Part shown: positions 26,973-36,469 of the stretch, in pieces
How the letters are laid out: every line of letters starts with the position of its first letter
Position numbering within the stretch: the stretch's first letter is position 1
Assembly (NCBI RefSeq): GCF_000378985.1
Contig: NZ_KB905370.1
Location: 4,710,799-4,774,798 of the forward strand
From: Ensifer sp. BR816
GTDB lineage: Bacteria > Pseudomonadota > Alphaproteobacteria > Rhizobiales > Rhizobiaceae
DNA: 64,000 nucleotides
Direction of reading: 5' to 3'
Notes under the pieces: model-generated
The model's input: only the letters and a program-made list of their open reading frames with translations
Told to the model about the DNA's origin: nothing
The model's database searches: none
Translations under genes and position numbers: made by a program

Positions 26973-27890
26973 CTATCCCGAGGTGGATGCCTCCCCGGAT
27001 ATCGCGCGGGCACAGTCGACGATCGCTTCTGCCAGCGCGTCCATGTCGCGCCGGCGCGGATTGCTGCGGCGCCAGACGAGGCCGATCTCGCGGGCGGGCT
27101 CGGGGGCTGCAAAGGGCACGATGCGGATGGCATTGCGCGCCGCTTCACTCGGAACGGCGATCTCTGGAATGAGCGTCATGCCCATGCCGTTCGCCACCAT
27201 CTGCAGGAGCGTCGCCATGGAGGTGGCACCGAAGCTCATCAATTGCCGCTTTCCTGCGGTGCTGCAGACGGCTAGCGCCTGATCGCGCAGGCAATGGCCC
27301 TCTTCCAGCAAGAGGAGTTGCGATATATCGACCTGCTCCTCGGTCAGGGGCGACATCAGCACGTTCCGGTCGTTGTCTGCCACCGCCATGAAGAACCGGT
27401 CCGAGAACAGTGCACGCGTGGCGATGCCGTCCGCGTCGATCGGCAGCGCGGCGACCACCGCGTCGAGCCGGCCGTCGCCAAGATCGGCGACCAGCCTGTC
27501 GGTCAGCGATTCCTTGAGCTCGATTTCGATCTCTGCATATCGCCGACGCAGATAGGGAATGAGCTTAGGCACGAGATAGGGCGCCAGAGTCGGGATGACG
27601 CCAAGGCGGATGCGCCCCTCGAGCGTTCCCGAATTCGCCCGGACGCTCTCCTCCAACCTGTCGACATCGGCCAGGATCACCCGGACCCGCGCCAGCACGT
27701 CTTCGCCCTTGCCGGTCAAAAACACGCCGCCGCGGCTTCTCTCGACGAGTTTGACCCCGAGATGCTCTTCCATTTCCATGATCTGTGCCGAAAGGGCGGG
27801 CTGGCTGACATGGGCGAGCTCGGCCGCTCGGCCGAAATGCCGGGCCGTCGCGAGGGCATCAAAATAGCGCATCTGTCGAAGCGTCAGCAT
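26973..27890 (-). CDS. oxyR: OxyR-like LysR regulator
   Basis: Predicted 305 residues. The N-terminal helix-turn-helix is MRYFDALATARHFGRAAELA with SQPALSAQIMEMEEHLGVK. The effector domain contains two cysteines in the sequence EEGHCLRDQALAVCSTAGK, matching the redox cysteines of OxyR that form a disulfide on exposure to hydrogen peroxide. No catalase gene is adjacent, which is unlike the usual arrangement in Sinorhizobium, so the symbol rests on sequence only. It is transcribed convergently with the dienelactone hydrolase gene. Confidence 0.85.
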   Translation of the reverse strand: MLTLRQMRYFDALATARHFGRAAELAHVSQPALSAQIMEMEEHLGVKLVERSRGGVFLTGKGEDVLARVRVILADVDRLEESVRANSGTLEGRIRLGVIPTLAPYLVPKLIPYLRRRYAEIEIELKESLTDRLVADLGDGRLDAVVAALPIDADGIATRALFSDRFFMAVADNDRNVLMSPLTEEQVDISQLLLLEEGHCLRDQALAVCSTAGKRQLMSFGATSMATLLQMVANGMGMTLIPEIAVPSEAARNAIRIVPFAAPEPAREIGLVWRRSNPRRRDMDALAEAIVDCARAISGEASTSG

Positions 27891-28030
27891 GATAGGAAAC
27901 GCCTATCGAACAACCGCTCGAATTTCAATCGTGGATTATCGTAGCGGGGCACGGGGATAGGTTGCCGGAAAGGGCGAAGGGCCACGTCTCGGAAGAGTCG
28001 CGGCCCTCGTCGCCTTGCCTGTGAAGCGGC

Positions 28031-28981
28031 TCACCAGCCGGGCAGCATATGGCTCTGCCTGAGACGCGGATAGCGCGGATAGCCCTTGATGTCGTTGTCG
28101 AGGTCGTCGTTGACCGCGATCGGGGTGATGTTGTCGAGGCAGGCGGTGATGTGGTTGGTGATCGCGTTCGAGAGCGACGGCGACAGGCCGGGCCGCTTCA
28201 TGATGCCGATCTGCACGGGCGCGAGCGCCGGGAACCCGTCGGCGAGCGTCAGCACCTTCATGCCCGGACGAAGGGCCGATTCCGGCAGCACCGAGACGGC
28301 CATTCCGGCGAGCACGGCGGCGGCGACGACCGTCGACGACCAGCTTGTGAACAGGATCTGATACTCCCGGCCGGTCGCATCGAGAGCGGCACAGGCCGCT
28401 TGGCGCCAAATGCAGTCGCGGCGTCCGACGGCGAGCGGGATCGGCGCGTTTTCCGGTAGCGGGTGATTGATCGAACTGACCCAGCAAAGCGGTTCGGTCC
28501 TGACCACGTCGGATGCCCGCACCCGCGGATTGTGCGTGACGAGTGCGATGTCGAGGTCGCCCTTTGCCATCTTCTCTGCGAGATCGGCGGAGGGCTCGCA
28601 CACGATGTAAAGCTCGACATTCGGATGCGTCTTTGCAAACCGAACGATGATCTCGGGCATGTAGCGGTCGGCATAGTCGTCGGGCGTGCCGATCCGGAGC
28701 GTGCCTTCGAGCCTGTTATCGTCGAAGGAGGCGATCGCCTCGTTGTTCAGGCGGAGCATCCGCCGGGCGAAATTCAAAAGCCTGTCGCCCTCGACGGTCA
28801 GCCGGTTGCCGCGCCCGTCCTTCATGAACAGCGGCTTGCCGATGCGTTCCTCCAGCCGGCGCATCTGCATCGACACCGCCGACTGAGTCTTGAAGACGCG
28901 ATCGGCCGCCTTGGTGAAGCTGCCCGTATCGGCGATGGCGACGAAGGTTTGCAACTGATCGATATCGAGCGGTGCGGACAT
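28031..28981 (-). CDS. LysR-family regulator, LsrB-like
   Basis: Predicted 316 residues from ATG 28981 (MSAPLDIDQLQTFVAIADTG); the extra 15 residues of the longer frame are not conserved-looking. Helix-turn-helix: FTKAADRVFKTQSAVSMQMR. The effector domain begins around RLEGTLRIGTPDDYADRYMP. The sequence resembles LsrB-type regulators of rhizobia, which act in oxidative stress and symbiosis, but orthology cannot be decided here. It is divergent from a DUF1127 gene, a common arrangement. Confidence 0.83.
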   Translation of the reverse strand: MSAPLDIDQLQTFVAIADTGSFTKAADRVFKTQSAVSMQMRRLEERIGKPLFMKDGRGNRLTVEGDRLLNFARRMLRLNNEAIASFDDNRLEGTLRIGTPDDYADRYMPEIIVRFAKTHPNVELYIVCEPSADLAEKMAKGDLDIALVTHNPRVRASDVVRTEPLCWVSSINHPLPENAPIPLAVGRRDCIWRQAACAALDATGREYQILFTSWSSTVVAAAVLAGMAVSVLPESALRPGMKVLTLADGFPALAPVQIGIMKRPGLSPSLSNAITNHITACLDNITPIAVNDDLDNDIKGYPRYPRLRQSHMLPGW

Positions 28982-29187
28982 GGCCGAATACCCATAAAAT
29001 TGTTTGATGAATATCATTAGAAACATTCGTTGGACTGATCAATAAGGATTTGCGATTCATAGCGTGCAAAATCACGTCAATCCTCCCGGCGACGTCACCG
29101 CCGATCAACCAAACCGTTCCTGCTTGCCCCTGCGTAACCTCCCACGCAGGGAGTGGGCCTCTTCGTGCCTGAAAAAGGAGTTCCGCC

Positions 29188-29484
29188 ATGCGCACGACCG
29201 AACACGCCCTCGATCTCGACCTCGCTGCCGGCAAGCCGTCGCTTGCGTCCCCCACAGCAGGCGCAATCGGCGTGCTGACGGCTGTCTGGCGCCTGTACCG
29301 AAACCGCTGCCAGATTGCGCGTCTCCACGATCTCGACGACCGGCAACTGCTCGACATGGGTCTGAAACGCGAAGACCTGCGCGAGGCCATGACCTCGTCC
29401 TTCTTCGAGAACCCGGGCAGTTCCCTGACGCGCGCGTCGCGAAACCGGGCGAACCTTTTCTACAAGGGTGTTCGCCACGATTGA
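29188..29484 (+). CDS. DUF1127 small protein
   Basis: Predicted 98 residues. The central segment WRLYRNRCQIARLHDLDDRQ followed by LLDMGLKREDLREAM is the DUF1127 (YjiS-like) arginine-rich helix pair. Site aaaaaggag precedes the ATG by about 7 bases. Small DUF1127 proteins in alphaproteobacteria have been linked to RNA and phosphate or virulence regulation; nothing specific can be claimed here. It is divergent from the LsrB-like gene. Confidence 0.83.
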   Translation: MRTTEHALDLDLAAGKPSLASPTAGAIGVLTAVWRLYRNRCQIARLHDLDDRQLLDMGLKREDLREAMTSSFFENPGSSLTRASRNRANLFYKGVRHD

Positions 29485-29850
29485 TCCCCTGGCGCATCCC
29501 GCCGCCCTCTGCATGGTTCCTGAAATCGATCCGATTGAAGGGCAAAATCATGCAGCCCTCAAAGGGATGCGCCATTTACGGCATGATCCCGCGAAAACAT
29601 GCCGCCATCGCGCGGATCATGCCGCGAAATTCGAGCTACGGTGACAATGACTCACCGATCCGTTCCCCGCAGGGTATGAGCCAATAGACCCTGCCGCTTG
29701 CCCGGTACATGCCAAGACATGTACCGGGCATTTTTCATTGTCTGTAAGGAAATGCGAACCAAAGGGAGGATGGCCCTTGCCGCTCAACCGCCTGTCGGCA
29801 CCTTCCCGCAGGCGAGGAGAAGGCCGGCACGAGCGGCAAATTCTGCCGCC
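29485..29850. other. intergenic region with a strong hairpin
   Basis: About 370 bases after the DUF1127 gene. It contains a long hairpin terminator at 29699-29735 and, near 29785-29830, a fragment similar to the repeat found after glcF. No gene is supported. Confidence 0.5.
29699..29735 (+). terminator. perfect 13-base-pair hairpin followed by five T
   Basis: tgcccggtacatg (29699-29711) pairs without mismatch with catgtaccgggca (29718-29730) around a six-base loop (ccaaga), then ttttt. It is a textbook rho-independent terminator on the plus strand, 214 bases after the DUF1127 stop, so it may end a longer 3' untranslated region or an unannotated small RNA. Confidence 0.8.
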
Positions 29851-30669
29851 TCAGCCTTTGCCATCGGAGGCGCTCTTATAGCCTTCGAACAGCGCGTCGA
29901 CGTTCTTCTGATATTCCTTCTGCATCTCCAGGCCGCTATCGAACATCTTGTTCATCATCTGCGAGAACTGGGCGAAGGCGGGGTTTTCCTGGGGCGGGTT
30001 GTCGGTCGCCCTACTGCCGCTTCCCATCGCGTCCTGAAATGCCTTTACGAATGGATTGTCAGCGAAGAAATCCGGTGCTTTCGGTTTCTCCTGCGTTTGC
30101 CCCGCGCGGAAGAACCCTTGCATTGCCTGGGTGAAGGGGTTGTCGAACGGGTTCGGCTGGGGTTCGGGCTTCTTGGCGAGGCCGGTCGCCTCCATCCATT
30201 GCCGCATCAGCGTCATCATCGGATTGTTGGCGAGCGCTTCGTTGACCTGGCTGGTGGTCTCCTTGAAAAGGCCGCCCATCAGGGTGCTCGCCATCACCGG
30301 CAACATCTGCTTGTAGACTTCCTGGCCGATGCCGGTCATCTGCGCCGCCTGCGCCGCAATCGCCCGCGACATCTCCTTGGAGCCGAAGATCTGCCCGAGG
30401 ATATCGTTGCCGTCTGCTACACCCTGCGGCGTGAAGGCCTGCCGCATGTCCTCGAAATACTTTACATAATTGCCGGTCGAGAGTGCTGTCAGCAGCGCTC
30501 CGAAATCATAGGGATTGGCGGTGTTGCGCTTGAAGCCCGTAGAGAAGGCGGGCAACAGGGCCGCCGTCGCCTTGGCCATCTGCTCCTGGGCCAGACCGAA
30601 CTGCTTCGCCATCAGTTCGATCGCCTGGCCGTTCTGCGCTTGTGCGAACATGTCAAAAAGCGGTGCCAT
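29851..30669 (-). CDS. DUF937-like hypothetical protein
   Basis: Predicted 272 residues from ATG 30669 (site gaaggaaatt); begins MAPLFDMFAQAQNGQAIELM. The N-terminal region is glutamine- and methionine-rich helical sequence (QFGLAQEQMAKATAALLPAF, QIFGSKEMSRAIAAQAAQMT) as in DUF937 proteins. The C-terminal third is rich in proline, asparagine and phenylalanine (PNPFDNPFTQAMQGFF), followed by a helical end. No signal peptide or membrane segment is evident. Function unknown. Confidence 0.8.
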   Translation of the reverse strand: MAPLFDMFAQAQNGQAIELMAKQFGLAQEQMAKATAALLPAFSTGFKRNTANPYDFGALLTALSTGNYVKYFEDMRQAFTPQGVADGNDILGQIFGSKEMSRAIAAQAAQMTGIGQEVYKQMLPVMASTLMGGLFKETTSQVNEALANNPMMTLMRQWMEATGLAKKPEPQPNPFDNPFTQAMQGFFRAGQTQEKPKAPDFFADNPFVKAFQDAMGSGSRATDNPPQENPAFAQFSQMMNKMFDSGLEMQKEYQKNVDALFEGYKSASDGKG

Positions 30670-30975
30670 GGCAATTTCCTTCCCGGGCGAGCGACGCATG
30701 TCATTGCACTATAACGGGAATCGAAGGGCTGGAAACCGCTTTTTGTTGGGCGCGCGAGGTGTTCCGCTGCTTACAGCGCCGCATGCCCTTCAGACGCGCA
30801 AAGGACACTGCAGCATTTTGAATCTACGCATCGTGCATTCCGAAAATCGATGCCGATTTTTGGGCCGATGCGCTAAAGCGCCGCGCGTTCGTTTGAACGT
30901 GCAAAGGACGCTCTAGCACCTTGAATCTAGGCCATCTTTTCTGCTTTCAGTGACTCTACTTGAAAGCACGATGCT
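30670..30975. other. intergenic region with palindromic repeats
   Basis: About 300 bases between the DUF937-like gene and gshA, both on the minus strand. It is largely made of two partial copies of the Sinorhizobium-type palindromic repeat (30771-30930). No gene is supported. Confidence 0.5.
30771..30930 (-). repeat. palindromic intergenic repeat, two partial copies
   Basis: Two successive units share cagacgcgcaaaggacact/gaacgtgcaaaggacgctct and a downstream 'agcattttgaatct/agcaccttgaatct'. They resemble the units at 36501-36590 and 56700-56806, in the same orientation as the latter. Confidence 0.65.
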
Positions 30976-32349
30976 CTAGTACTGGTATTCCGTGAAGACC
31001 GGGTCGACGGAACGGTCCCAGCGGCCGTTATAAAGCGCCAGCAGGTCCTCGGCGAGCGTCGCCTTCTTTGCCAGCACCTCGTCGAGCGGCTCCAGGAAGT
31101 GGCTCTCGTCTATGCCGTCGCCATTCAAGCGGTTGCGCCGTTTCAGACCGGCGCGGGAAATTGCCAGCACCTCGCGGGCGACGTCGAGAAGCGACGCCGT
31201 TCTGAACTTGGCGGCCAGCCCCTCGCTGGGAACCGCGTCCCTGAGAGCCTGAACCTCCTCGTAGCTCCAGTCCCGGGTAAGGGCCGCCGCATCCGCCAAC
31301 GCCTGGTCGTCATAGAGCAGCCCGACCCAGAAGGCGGGCAGCGCACAGATCCGCCGCCAGGGTCCGCCGTCGGCGCCGCGCATCTCGAGGAAGCGCTTCA
31401 GCCGGACATCGGGGAAGAGGGTCGAGAGATGATTGGTCCAGTCGCCCATGGTGGGCTGCCACTCGGCGATCTCACCCTTCAGCGCCCCGTTCATGAACTG
31501 GCGGAAGGTCACATGGGTGCAGTCATGGTAGTGGCCGTCGCGCACGACGAAATACATCGGCACGTCGAGTGCCCATTCGACGTAGTCGGCGAAGCCGAAG
31601 TCCTGCCTGAAGCTCGCGGGCAGCAGGCCGGCACGGCGGTTGTCGGTGTCGCGCCAGATCTCTCCACGCCACGATAGGAGCCCGTTCGGCTTGCCGTCGG
31701 TGAAAGGTGAACTGGCGAAGAGGGCGGTGGCGAGCGATTGCAGTTTCATCGAAACCTGCATCTTGCTCCGCATGTCCTCCTCGGAGGAGAAGTCGAGATT
31801 CACCTGGATCGTGCAGGTGCGATACATCATGTCGAGACCCTTGGTCCCGACCTTGGGCATGTAGCGCGTCATGATCGCGTAGCGCGACTTCGGCATGCGC
31901 GGCGTCTCTTCGAACGTCCATTTCGGGCTGCCGCCGATGCCGAGGAAGCGGATACCGAGCGGCTCGGCGATTTCGCGAAGCACGGCCAGGTGCTGGTTCG
32001 ATTCCTTGCAGGTCTGATGCAGGTTCTCGAGCGGCGCACCGGAAAGCTCGAATTGACCGCCGGGTTCCAGGGATATCGCGCCGTTGCCGTCGCGTTCGGC
32101 AAGGCCAATGATATTGCCCTCGTCGACGATCGGCTCCCAGCCGTTCCGTTCGGCCATGCCTTTCAAAAGCGCCTGGATGCTGGCTTCGCCGAAATAGGGC
32201 ACCGGACTGTTGTCCGCCTTGAAGAAGGCGAATTTCTCGTGCTCCGTGCCGATCCGAAATCTCTCCTTCGGCTTCGATCCGGACGCGAGATAGGCGGTCA
32301 GGTCGGCAACGGAGGTGACCGGCGTCTGGTCGGTGGTGTCTCGGGCCAT
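30976..32349 (-). CDS. gshA: glutamate-cysteine ligase
   Basis: Predicted 457 residues from ATG 32349; the frame extends to 32421 but those residues are not family-like. It makes gamma-glutamylcysteine, the first step of glutathione synthesis. The sequence is the alphaproteobacterial/plant type: RFRIGTEHEKFAFFKADNSP, ISLEPGGQFELSGAPLENLH, RTCTIQVNLDFSSEEDM, and FMNGALKGEIAEWQPTMGDW. It is cytosolic. It lies downstream of rsmE on the same strand with a 146-base gap. Confidence 0.94.
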   Translation of the reverse strand: MARDTTDQTPVTSVADLTAYLASGSKPKERFRIGTEHEKFAFFKADNSPVPYFGEASIQALLKGMAERNGWEPIVDEGNIIGLAERDGNGAISLEPGGQFELSGAPLENLHQTCKESNQHLAVLREIAEPLGIRFLGIGGSPKWTFEETPRMPKSRYAIMTRYMPKVGTKGLDMMYRTCTIQVNLDFSSEEDMRSKMQVSMKLQSLATALFASSPFTDGKPNGLLSWRGEIWRDTDNRRAGLLPASFRQDFGFADYVEWALDVPMYFVVRDGHYHDCTHVTFRQFMNGALKGEIAEWQPTMGDWTNHLSTLFPDVRLKRFLEMRGADGGPWRRICALPAFWVGLLYDDQALADAAALTRDWSYEEVQALRDAVPSEGLAAKFRTASLLDVAREVLAISRAGLKRRNRLNGDGIDESHFLEPLDEVLAKKATLAEDLLALYNGRWDRSVDPVFTEYQY

Positions 32350-32495
32350 ATTCGTCTTCTTCACATGTGCGGGATCCCGCCAGCAGCAGGATTGGATGGA
32401 GGGTGCTTGAACCGTAATCAAGTGCGGTGCAAGTCAATTTCTTTCAAGATGCCCTCAAAAAAACTCTGTGCCCGTGCCGCTGCCGATCGATGGCT

Positions 32496-33233
32496 TCATC
32501 GCCAGTCGCCAAGCGTCGCCTGAATGACCGCCAGCGCGGCCACCGCCGCCGTATCGGCGCGCAGGATGCGCGGGCCGAGCGGGATCGCCGTGACGAAATC
32601 GAGGCTGCGCAGCAGCACGCGCTCGGCTTCCGAGAAGCCGCCTTCCGGACCGATCAGCAGGGCGAGCCTGCGTTCGTTGATCTTATCGAGGACCGGCAGC
32701 GGATTCTGGCTCTCGTTGCCCTCGTCGCAGAAGATGATGCGCCGATCGCGCGGCCAGTCCGCCAAAAGCTCCTCGAGTTTTCGCGGCGCTTCCACCGAAG
32801 GAATGCCGAGAACGCCGCATTGTTCTGCGGCCTCGACCACATTGGCGCGAAGGCGGTCGAGATTGCCGAGCTTGCCTTGCACATGCTGCGTCATCACCGG
32901 CTGCAGAGCGCCGGCGCCCATCTCGACGGCCTTTTGCACAAGATAATCGAGCCGCCCCGACTTGAGCGGGGCAAACAGATAGACGAGGTCTGAGGCAGCC
33001 GGCTGCGGACGCGTCTGCTCGCTTGCCGTCAGCACCAGGTGCTTTCGGGTTGGCCTGGACAGTTCCGCACGCCATTCGCCGTCTCGCCCGTTGAAGGCCA
33101 GGATCGACGAGCCCTCGTCAAAGCGCAGCACATTGACGAGATAGTTGAACTGCTCCCTCGTCGCCTCGTGCGTAGCTCCGGTGTGAAGGGGGCTATCGAT
33201 GAACAGGCGTTGCATGCGGAAATTGGCGCGCAT
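32496..33233 (-). CDS. rsmE: 16S rRNA m3U1498 methyltransferase
   Basis: Predicted 245 residues. An N-terminal PUA-like domain (residues 1-75, [19 protein letters not shown]) is followed by a SPOUT knot with [19 protein letters not shown] and [18 protein letters not shown], the SAM-binding signatures of RsmE. It methylates U1498 in the 30S subunit. An internal ATG at residue 7 is an alternative start. It lies 10 bases after the stop of the phosphate transporter gene on the same strand. Confidence 0.93.
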   Translation of the reverse strand: MRANFRMQRLFIDSPLHTGATHEATREQFNYLVNVLRFDEGSSILAFNGRDGEWRAELSRPTRKHLVLTASEQTRPQPAASDLVYLFAPLKSGRLDYLVQKAVEMGAGALQPVMTQHVQGKLGNLDRLRANVVEAAEQCGVLGIPSVEAPRKLEELLADWPRDRRIIFCDEGNESQNPLPVLDKINERRLALLIGPEGGFSEAERVLLRSLDFVTAIPLGPRILRADTAAVAALAVIQATLGDWR

Positions 33234-33243
33234 TCGACTTTAC

Positions 33244-34746
33244 TCACAGAAACAGGCCGGCGAGGAGACGATAGACGAGCGCCGAGAGCAGTGCGGAAGC
33301 CGGAAGCGTGACGACCCAGGCGGCGACGATCGACAGGAAATAGGAGCGCCGCACCAGCCGGCGGCGGCGCACCTCGGCGAAATTCGTTTCGATGGCCTCG
33401 ACCATGAAGTCGCTTTTCCCGGTCTTTCGCCGGACATAGTCGAGCCGGCGCTGCGAATGGCGCGTGTACCATTCGCGGAAGAAGCCGACGCCGAAGACGG
33501 CGCCGACCGCGGTATGGGTGGAACTGATCGGCACGCCCAGCGCCGATGCCAGCAGCACGGTGACCGCCGTTGCCAGCGCCACACAGAAGGCGCGCATCGG
33601 ATTGAGGCGGGTGATCTCCTCGCCGACGACGCGGATCAGGATCGGGCCATAGAGAAGCAGACCGATGGAAATGCCGAGAGCGCCGATGGTGAGCACCCAG
33701 AAGGGTGCTTCCGAACGCGCCGTCGATAGGGTGCCGCCCACGGCCGAGACGATCGCCGACAGCGGCCCGATGGCGTTCGACACGTCATTGGCGCCGTGCG
33801 CGAAGGAAAGCAGCGCGGCGGAGAAGATGAGCGGCAGGCGAAACAGCCTGCGAAGCGACTGGTTGCGGTTATCGAGCCCCTCGGACTGGCGGCGAATCCA
33901 TGGCTTGCACAGTCCGTAACAGGCAATGCCGGCGAGGACGCCGATGATGAGGGCCGTCCAGAGCGAAATCAACTGCAGATGGACAAGCCCGAACACCGCA
34001 ACATAGGCGGTGAAGGAGCCTGCCGTGACGCCGAGCACGATCGGCATCCAAAACCGCGCCGCCTCGATCTTGTCGTCGCGGTAGATGATGAATTCCTTGA
34101 GAAATGCCAGGAAAAGGGCGGCAACGGCGCCGCCGAGCAGCGGGGAGACGGACCAGCTCGCGGTGATTCCGGCGATCGTCCACCATTTGACGCCGGCGAG
34201 ACCCTCGGCCGCCACGCCGGCACCGATGATGCCGCCGACGATCGAATGGGTGGTCGAGACCGGCGCGCGCGCGTAGGTGGCGACGTTGATCCAGACGGCC
34301 GAGGACAGCAGCGCTGCCATCATCACCCAGACCAGCGCGTCAAGGCTGACCAGCCGGGCGCCGTCGACGAGACCGGCCTCGATGGTGAGCGTCACCCTGC
34401 GCCCGGCGATCACCGCCCCGGCAATTTCGAAGACGGCGGCAATACCGAGCGCCGTCGCCATCGTCATGGCCTTCGCGCCGACCGCGGCTCCGACGTTGTT
34501 CGTGACATCGTTGGCGCCGATGTTCATCGCCATGTAGGCAGCTACCGCGGCCCCGGCGACGACAATGGCGGAGCCGGACGCGCCTGTGAAATAGCTGGCG
34601 GCGAATGCCATGCTGAGGATCAGGAACAGCAGACCGAGCCCGGGGGCGGCAAGCCGGCGCATGACATATTGCGATGCCTCTTCGGCAAGGCTGACCTTGT
34701 CGAGATCCTTGTCGAGCGTCAGCTTTTCGAGGCGCGGCCTGGCCAC
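33244..34746 (-). CDS. PiT-family inorganic phosphate transporter
   Basis: Predicted 500 residues from GTG 34746 (site ggagaaa, five bases upstream); an in-frame ATG at 34800 lacks such a site. Two PHO4 signature repeats are present: NIGANDVTNNVGAAVGAKAM near the N-terminus and AHGANDVSNAIGPLSAIVSA after the central loop. Each is followed by the conserved PVSTTHSIVGGIIGAG or PISSTHTAVGAVFGVGF. About ten or eleven transmembrane helices are evident, with a cytoplasmic loop near residues 285-310. It would import phosphate (or metal phosphate) with protons or sodium. No Pho box was recognised. Confidence 0.9.
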   Translation of the reverse strand: MARPRLEKLTLDKDLDKVSLAEEASQYVMRRLAAPGLGLLFLILSMAFAASYFTGASGSAIVVAGAAVAAYMAMNIGANDVTNNVGAAVGAKAMTMATALGIAAVFEIAGAVIAGRRVTLTIEAGLVDGARLVSLDALVWVMMAALLSSAVWINVATYARAPVSTTHSIVGGIIGAGVAAEGLAGVKWWTIAGITASWSVSPLLGGAVAALFLAFLKEFIIYRDDKIEAARFWMPIVLGVTAGSFTAYVAVFGLVHLQLISLWTALIIGVLAGIACYGLCKPWIRRQSEGLDNRNQSLRRLFRLPLIFSAALLSFAHGANDVSNAIGPLSAIVSAVGGTLSTARSEAPFWVLTIGALGISIGLLLYGPILIRVVGEEITRLNPMRAFCVALATAVTVLLASALGVPISSTHTAVGAVFGVGFFREWYTRHSQRRLDYVRRKTGKSDFMVEAIETNFAEVRRRRLVRRSYFLSIVAAWVVTLPASALLSALVYRLLAGLFL

Positions 34747-34860
34747 AAATATTTCTCCATTGTCATATTCGCCAGTAGCGGTCCGCGACGGCACATTCAA
34801 GCAGTGTTGGAAAAATTGACGACGATAAGGCGGAGCGGGCGGGCTTGAACCGCCGCTTCG

Positions 34861-35400
34861 TCAGTCTGCCGAGGTCACGGGCTCCGGCTGGTGGGCGACC
34901 GCCATCCGCTTGCCGAAGCCAAGGATGAGCTCCTTCAGCGACGGTTCGACGACGCGCCTGGCCGCCTCTTCGTAGTCGACCCATTCGAGCTTCCGCTCAC
35001 CCTTCTCTGGGAAATTCTTGCACAGACTGTCGACTTCGAGGGCGTGGACCTGAACCTTGCAGGGAATCTTCAGCCCATGGTCCATGCGTTTCTTGTAGAC
35101 ATAGGAGCCGGCCGCGGCCTTCTGCACCTTCCCCTTCACGCCGGCCTCTTCATAGGCCTCGCGTTCGGCGACTTCATACGCCCGCTTGCCCTGCATCGGC
35201 CATCCCTTGGGAATGACCCAACGGCCCGTGTCGCGACTGGTGAGCAGCAGGATTTCCGGAGACCTCGACTTCTTGCGGATGCGGTAGCACAGCGCGGCAT
35301 ATTGCATGCGCGCCGGTCGACGCAGCATCAAATGCACGTCAGAAGCTAGCCGGTGCAAGAGGTTCAAGGGGTTCAGGACTCCTGTACGAATCACATTCAA
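34861..35400 (-). CDS. Nudix hydrolase
   Basis: Predicted 179 residues. A complete Nudix box lies near residues 66-88: GWPMQGKRAYEVAEREAYEE followed by AGV, with the G-E-REAxEEaG pattern. The preceding LLLTSRDTGRWVIPKGW is typical of family members close to diphosphoinositol/diadenosine polyphosphate hydrolases (DIPP-like). The substrate is likely a nucleoside or inositol pyrophosphate, not more exactly known. The gene is upstream of the phosphate transporter on the same strand with a 114-base gap. Confidence 0.88.
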   Translation of the reverse strand: MNVIRTGVLNPLNLLHRLASDVHLMLRRPARMQYAALCYRIRKKSRSPEILLLTSRDTGRWVIPKGWPMQGKRAYEVAEREAYEEAGVKGKVQKAAAGSYVYKKRMDHGLKIPCKVQVHALEVDSLCKNFPEKGERKLEWVDYEEAARRVVEPSLKELILGFGKRMAVAHQPEPVTSAD

Positions 35401-35620
35401 AATCAGCTATTCGAGATTATGGCGCGTCTGACTTGCGTGTAAATGACGTCCGTCGATCAATAACTGATAAGAAGCGTTGCGGTTCCGTGAGCAAAACCGT
35501 CGCTGCATGAATACATGTAATGCTTCCGAGTGCCGCTTGCCAGGAAACGACATTGTGGGTCGTATTCATTGCTAATCGTGGTCGAGGAAGCCTGCGGCGG
35601 GCCGGCGCCTGGAGGAATGT

Positions 35621-36412
35621 CTAGAATCCGGCCCCATTACGCTGCTTGAGGCGTAGCCGGGCGATGCGGGCCCACTCGCCGCTGCGCTCCGCCTCGCGTG
35701 CCGCGGCGGCAACGAAGTCGATATGGCTCTGTGCGGCCGCCTTGGCGGCCTTCGGGTCTCGCGCCATGATCGCGGCGTAGATCGCCTCGTGCTGTGAAAG
35801 CAGCCGGTCGCGCGCACCCGGTGCGCCGAAGACCGAGCTGCGATGAAAGAAGATGCCCTGGGTCAAGAGGCGGTAGCAGGCTCTCAGCGTATGCAGCAGA
35901 ATGATGTTGTGGGCGCTTTCGCCGATCGTATGGTGCAACTCGATGTCCGCTTCGAGCTCGTCGTCGAAGTCGCCGCGGCGGTGTGCCTCGCGCATGCGCT
36001 CGATGACACGGGTGAGAAGATCGCGATCGTAGTCCGTGGCGCGCGTCGCGGCAAGTTCCGCCGTCAGGCCCTCCAGTTCGCGCCGGTATTCGAGATAATC
36101 CTGGGTCGCCTTGTGGTGACGACCGATGAGCTCGATCAGTGGTTTCGAAAAGATCTGACCGACGACGTCGGCGACAAAGGTGCCCCCGCCGTGGCGGCTC
36201 TCGACCAGGCCGCGCGCTTCCAGCTCCTTGAGCGCCTCGCGCAGGATGGGCCGCGACACGTCGAGCCTCTTCGAAAGGTCCCGCTCGCCCGGCAGCCGGT
36301 CGCCGTCACGCAGTACACCCTCGAGGATCAGCAGCTCGATCTGCTGGACGACCTCGTCCGCCGTGCGGCTGTGGCTGATCCGCGCGTAGAGGTCGCTCTG
36401 GTCTTCGGTCAC
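35621..36412 (-). CDS. GntR-family regulator, FadR/FCD subfamily
   Basis: Predicted 263 residues. Winged helix at residues 15-80: ADEVVQQIELLILEGVLRDG then RLPGERDLSKRLDVSRPILR and ARGLVESRHGGGTFVAD. The C-terminal FCD domain has metal-binding candidates in DIELHHTIGESAHN and SQHEAIYAAIMARDPKAA. Such regulators respond to carboxylates (pyruvate, lactate, glycolate, uronates). A near-perfect palindrome at 36470-36492 lies 58 bases upstream of the start, a likely self-regulatory site. The glycolate oxidase genes lie about 2.7 kb away, so a link to them is possible but unproven. Confidence 0.88.
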   Translation of the reverse strand: MTEDQSDLYARISHSRTADEVVQQIELLILEGVLRDGDRLPGERDLSKRLDVSRPILREALKELEARGLVESRHGGGTFVADVVGQIFSKPLIELIGRHHKATQDYLEYRRELEGLTAELAATRATDYDRDLLTRVIERMREAHRRGDFDDELEADIELHHTIGESAHNIILLHTLRACYRLLTQGIFFHRSSVFGAPGARDRLLSQHEAIYAAIMARDPKAAKAAAQSHIDFVAAAAREAERSGEWARIARLRLKQRNGAGF

Positions 36413-36469
36413 GGCAAATCTCCCGCGGATCTGTTTCCGCCATCGGCGGCAATCTAGCAGGCCCGATCA

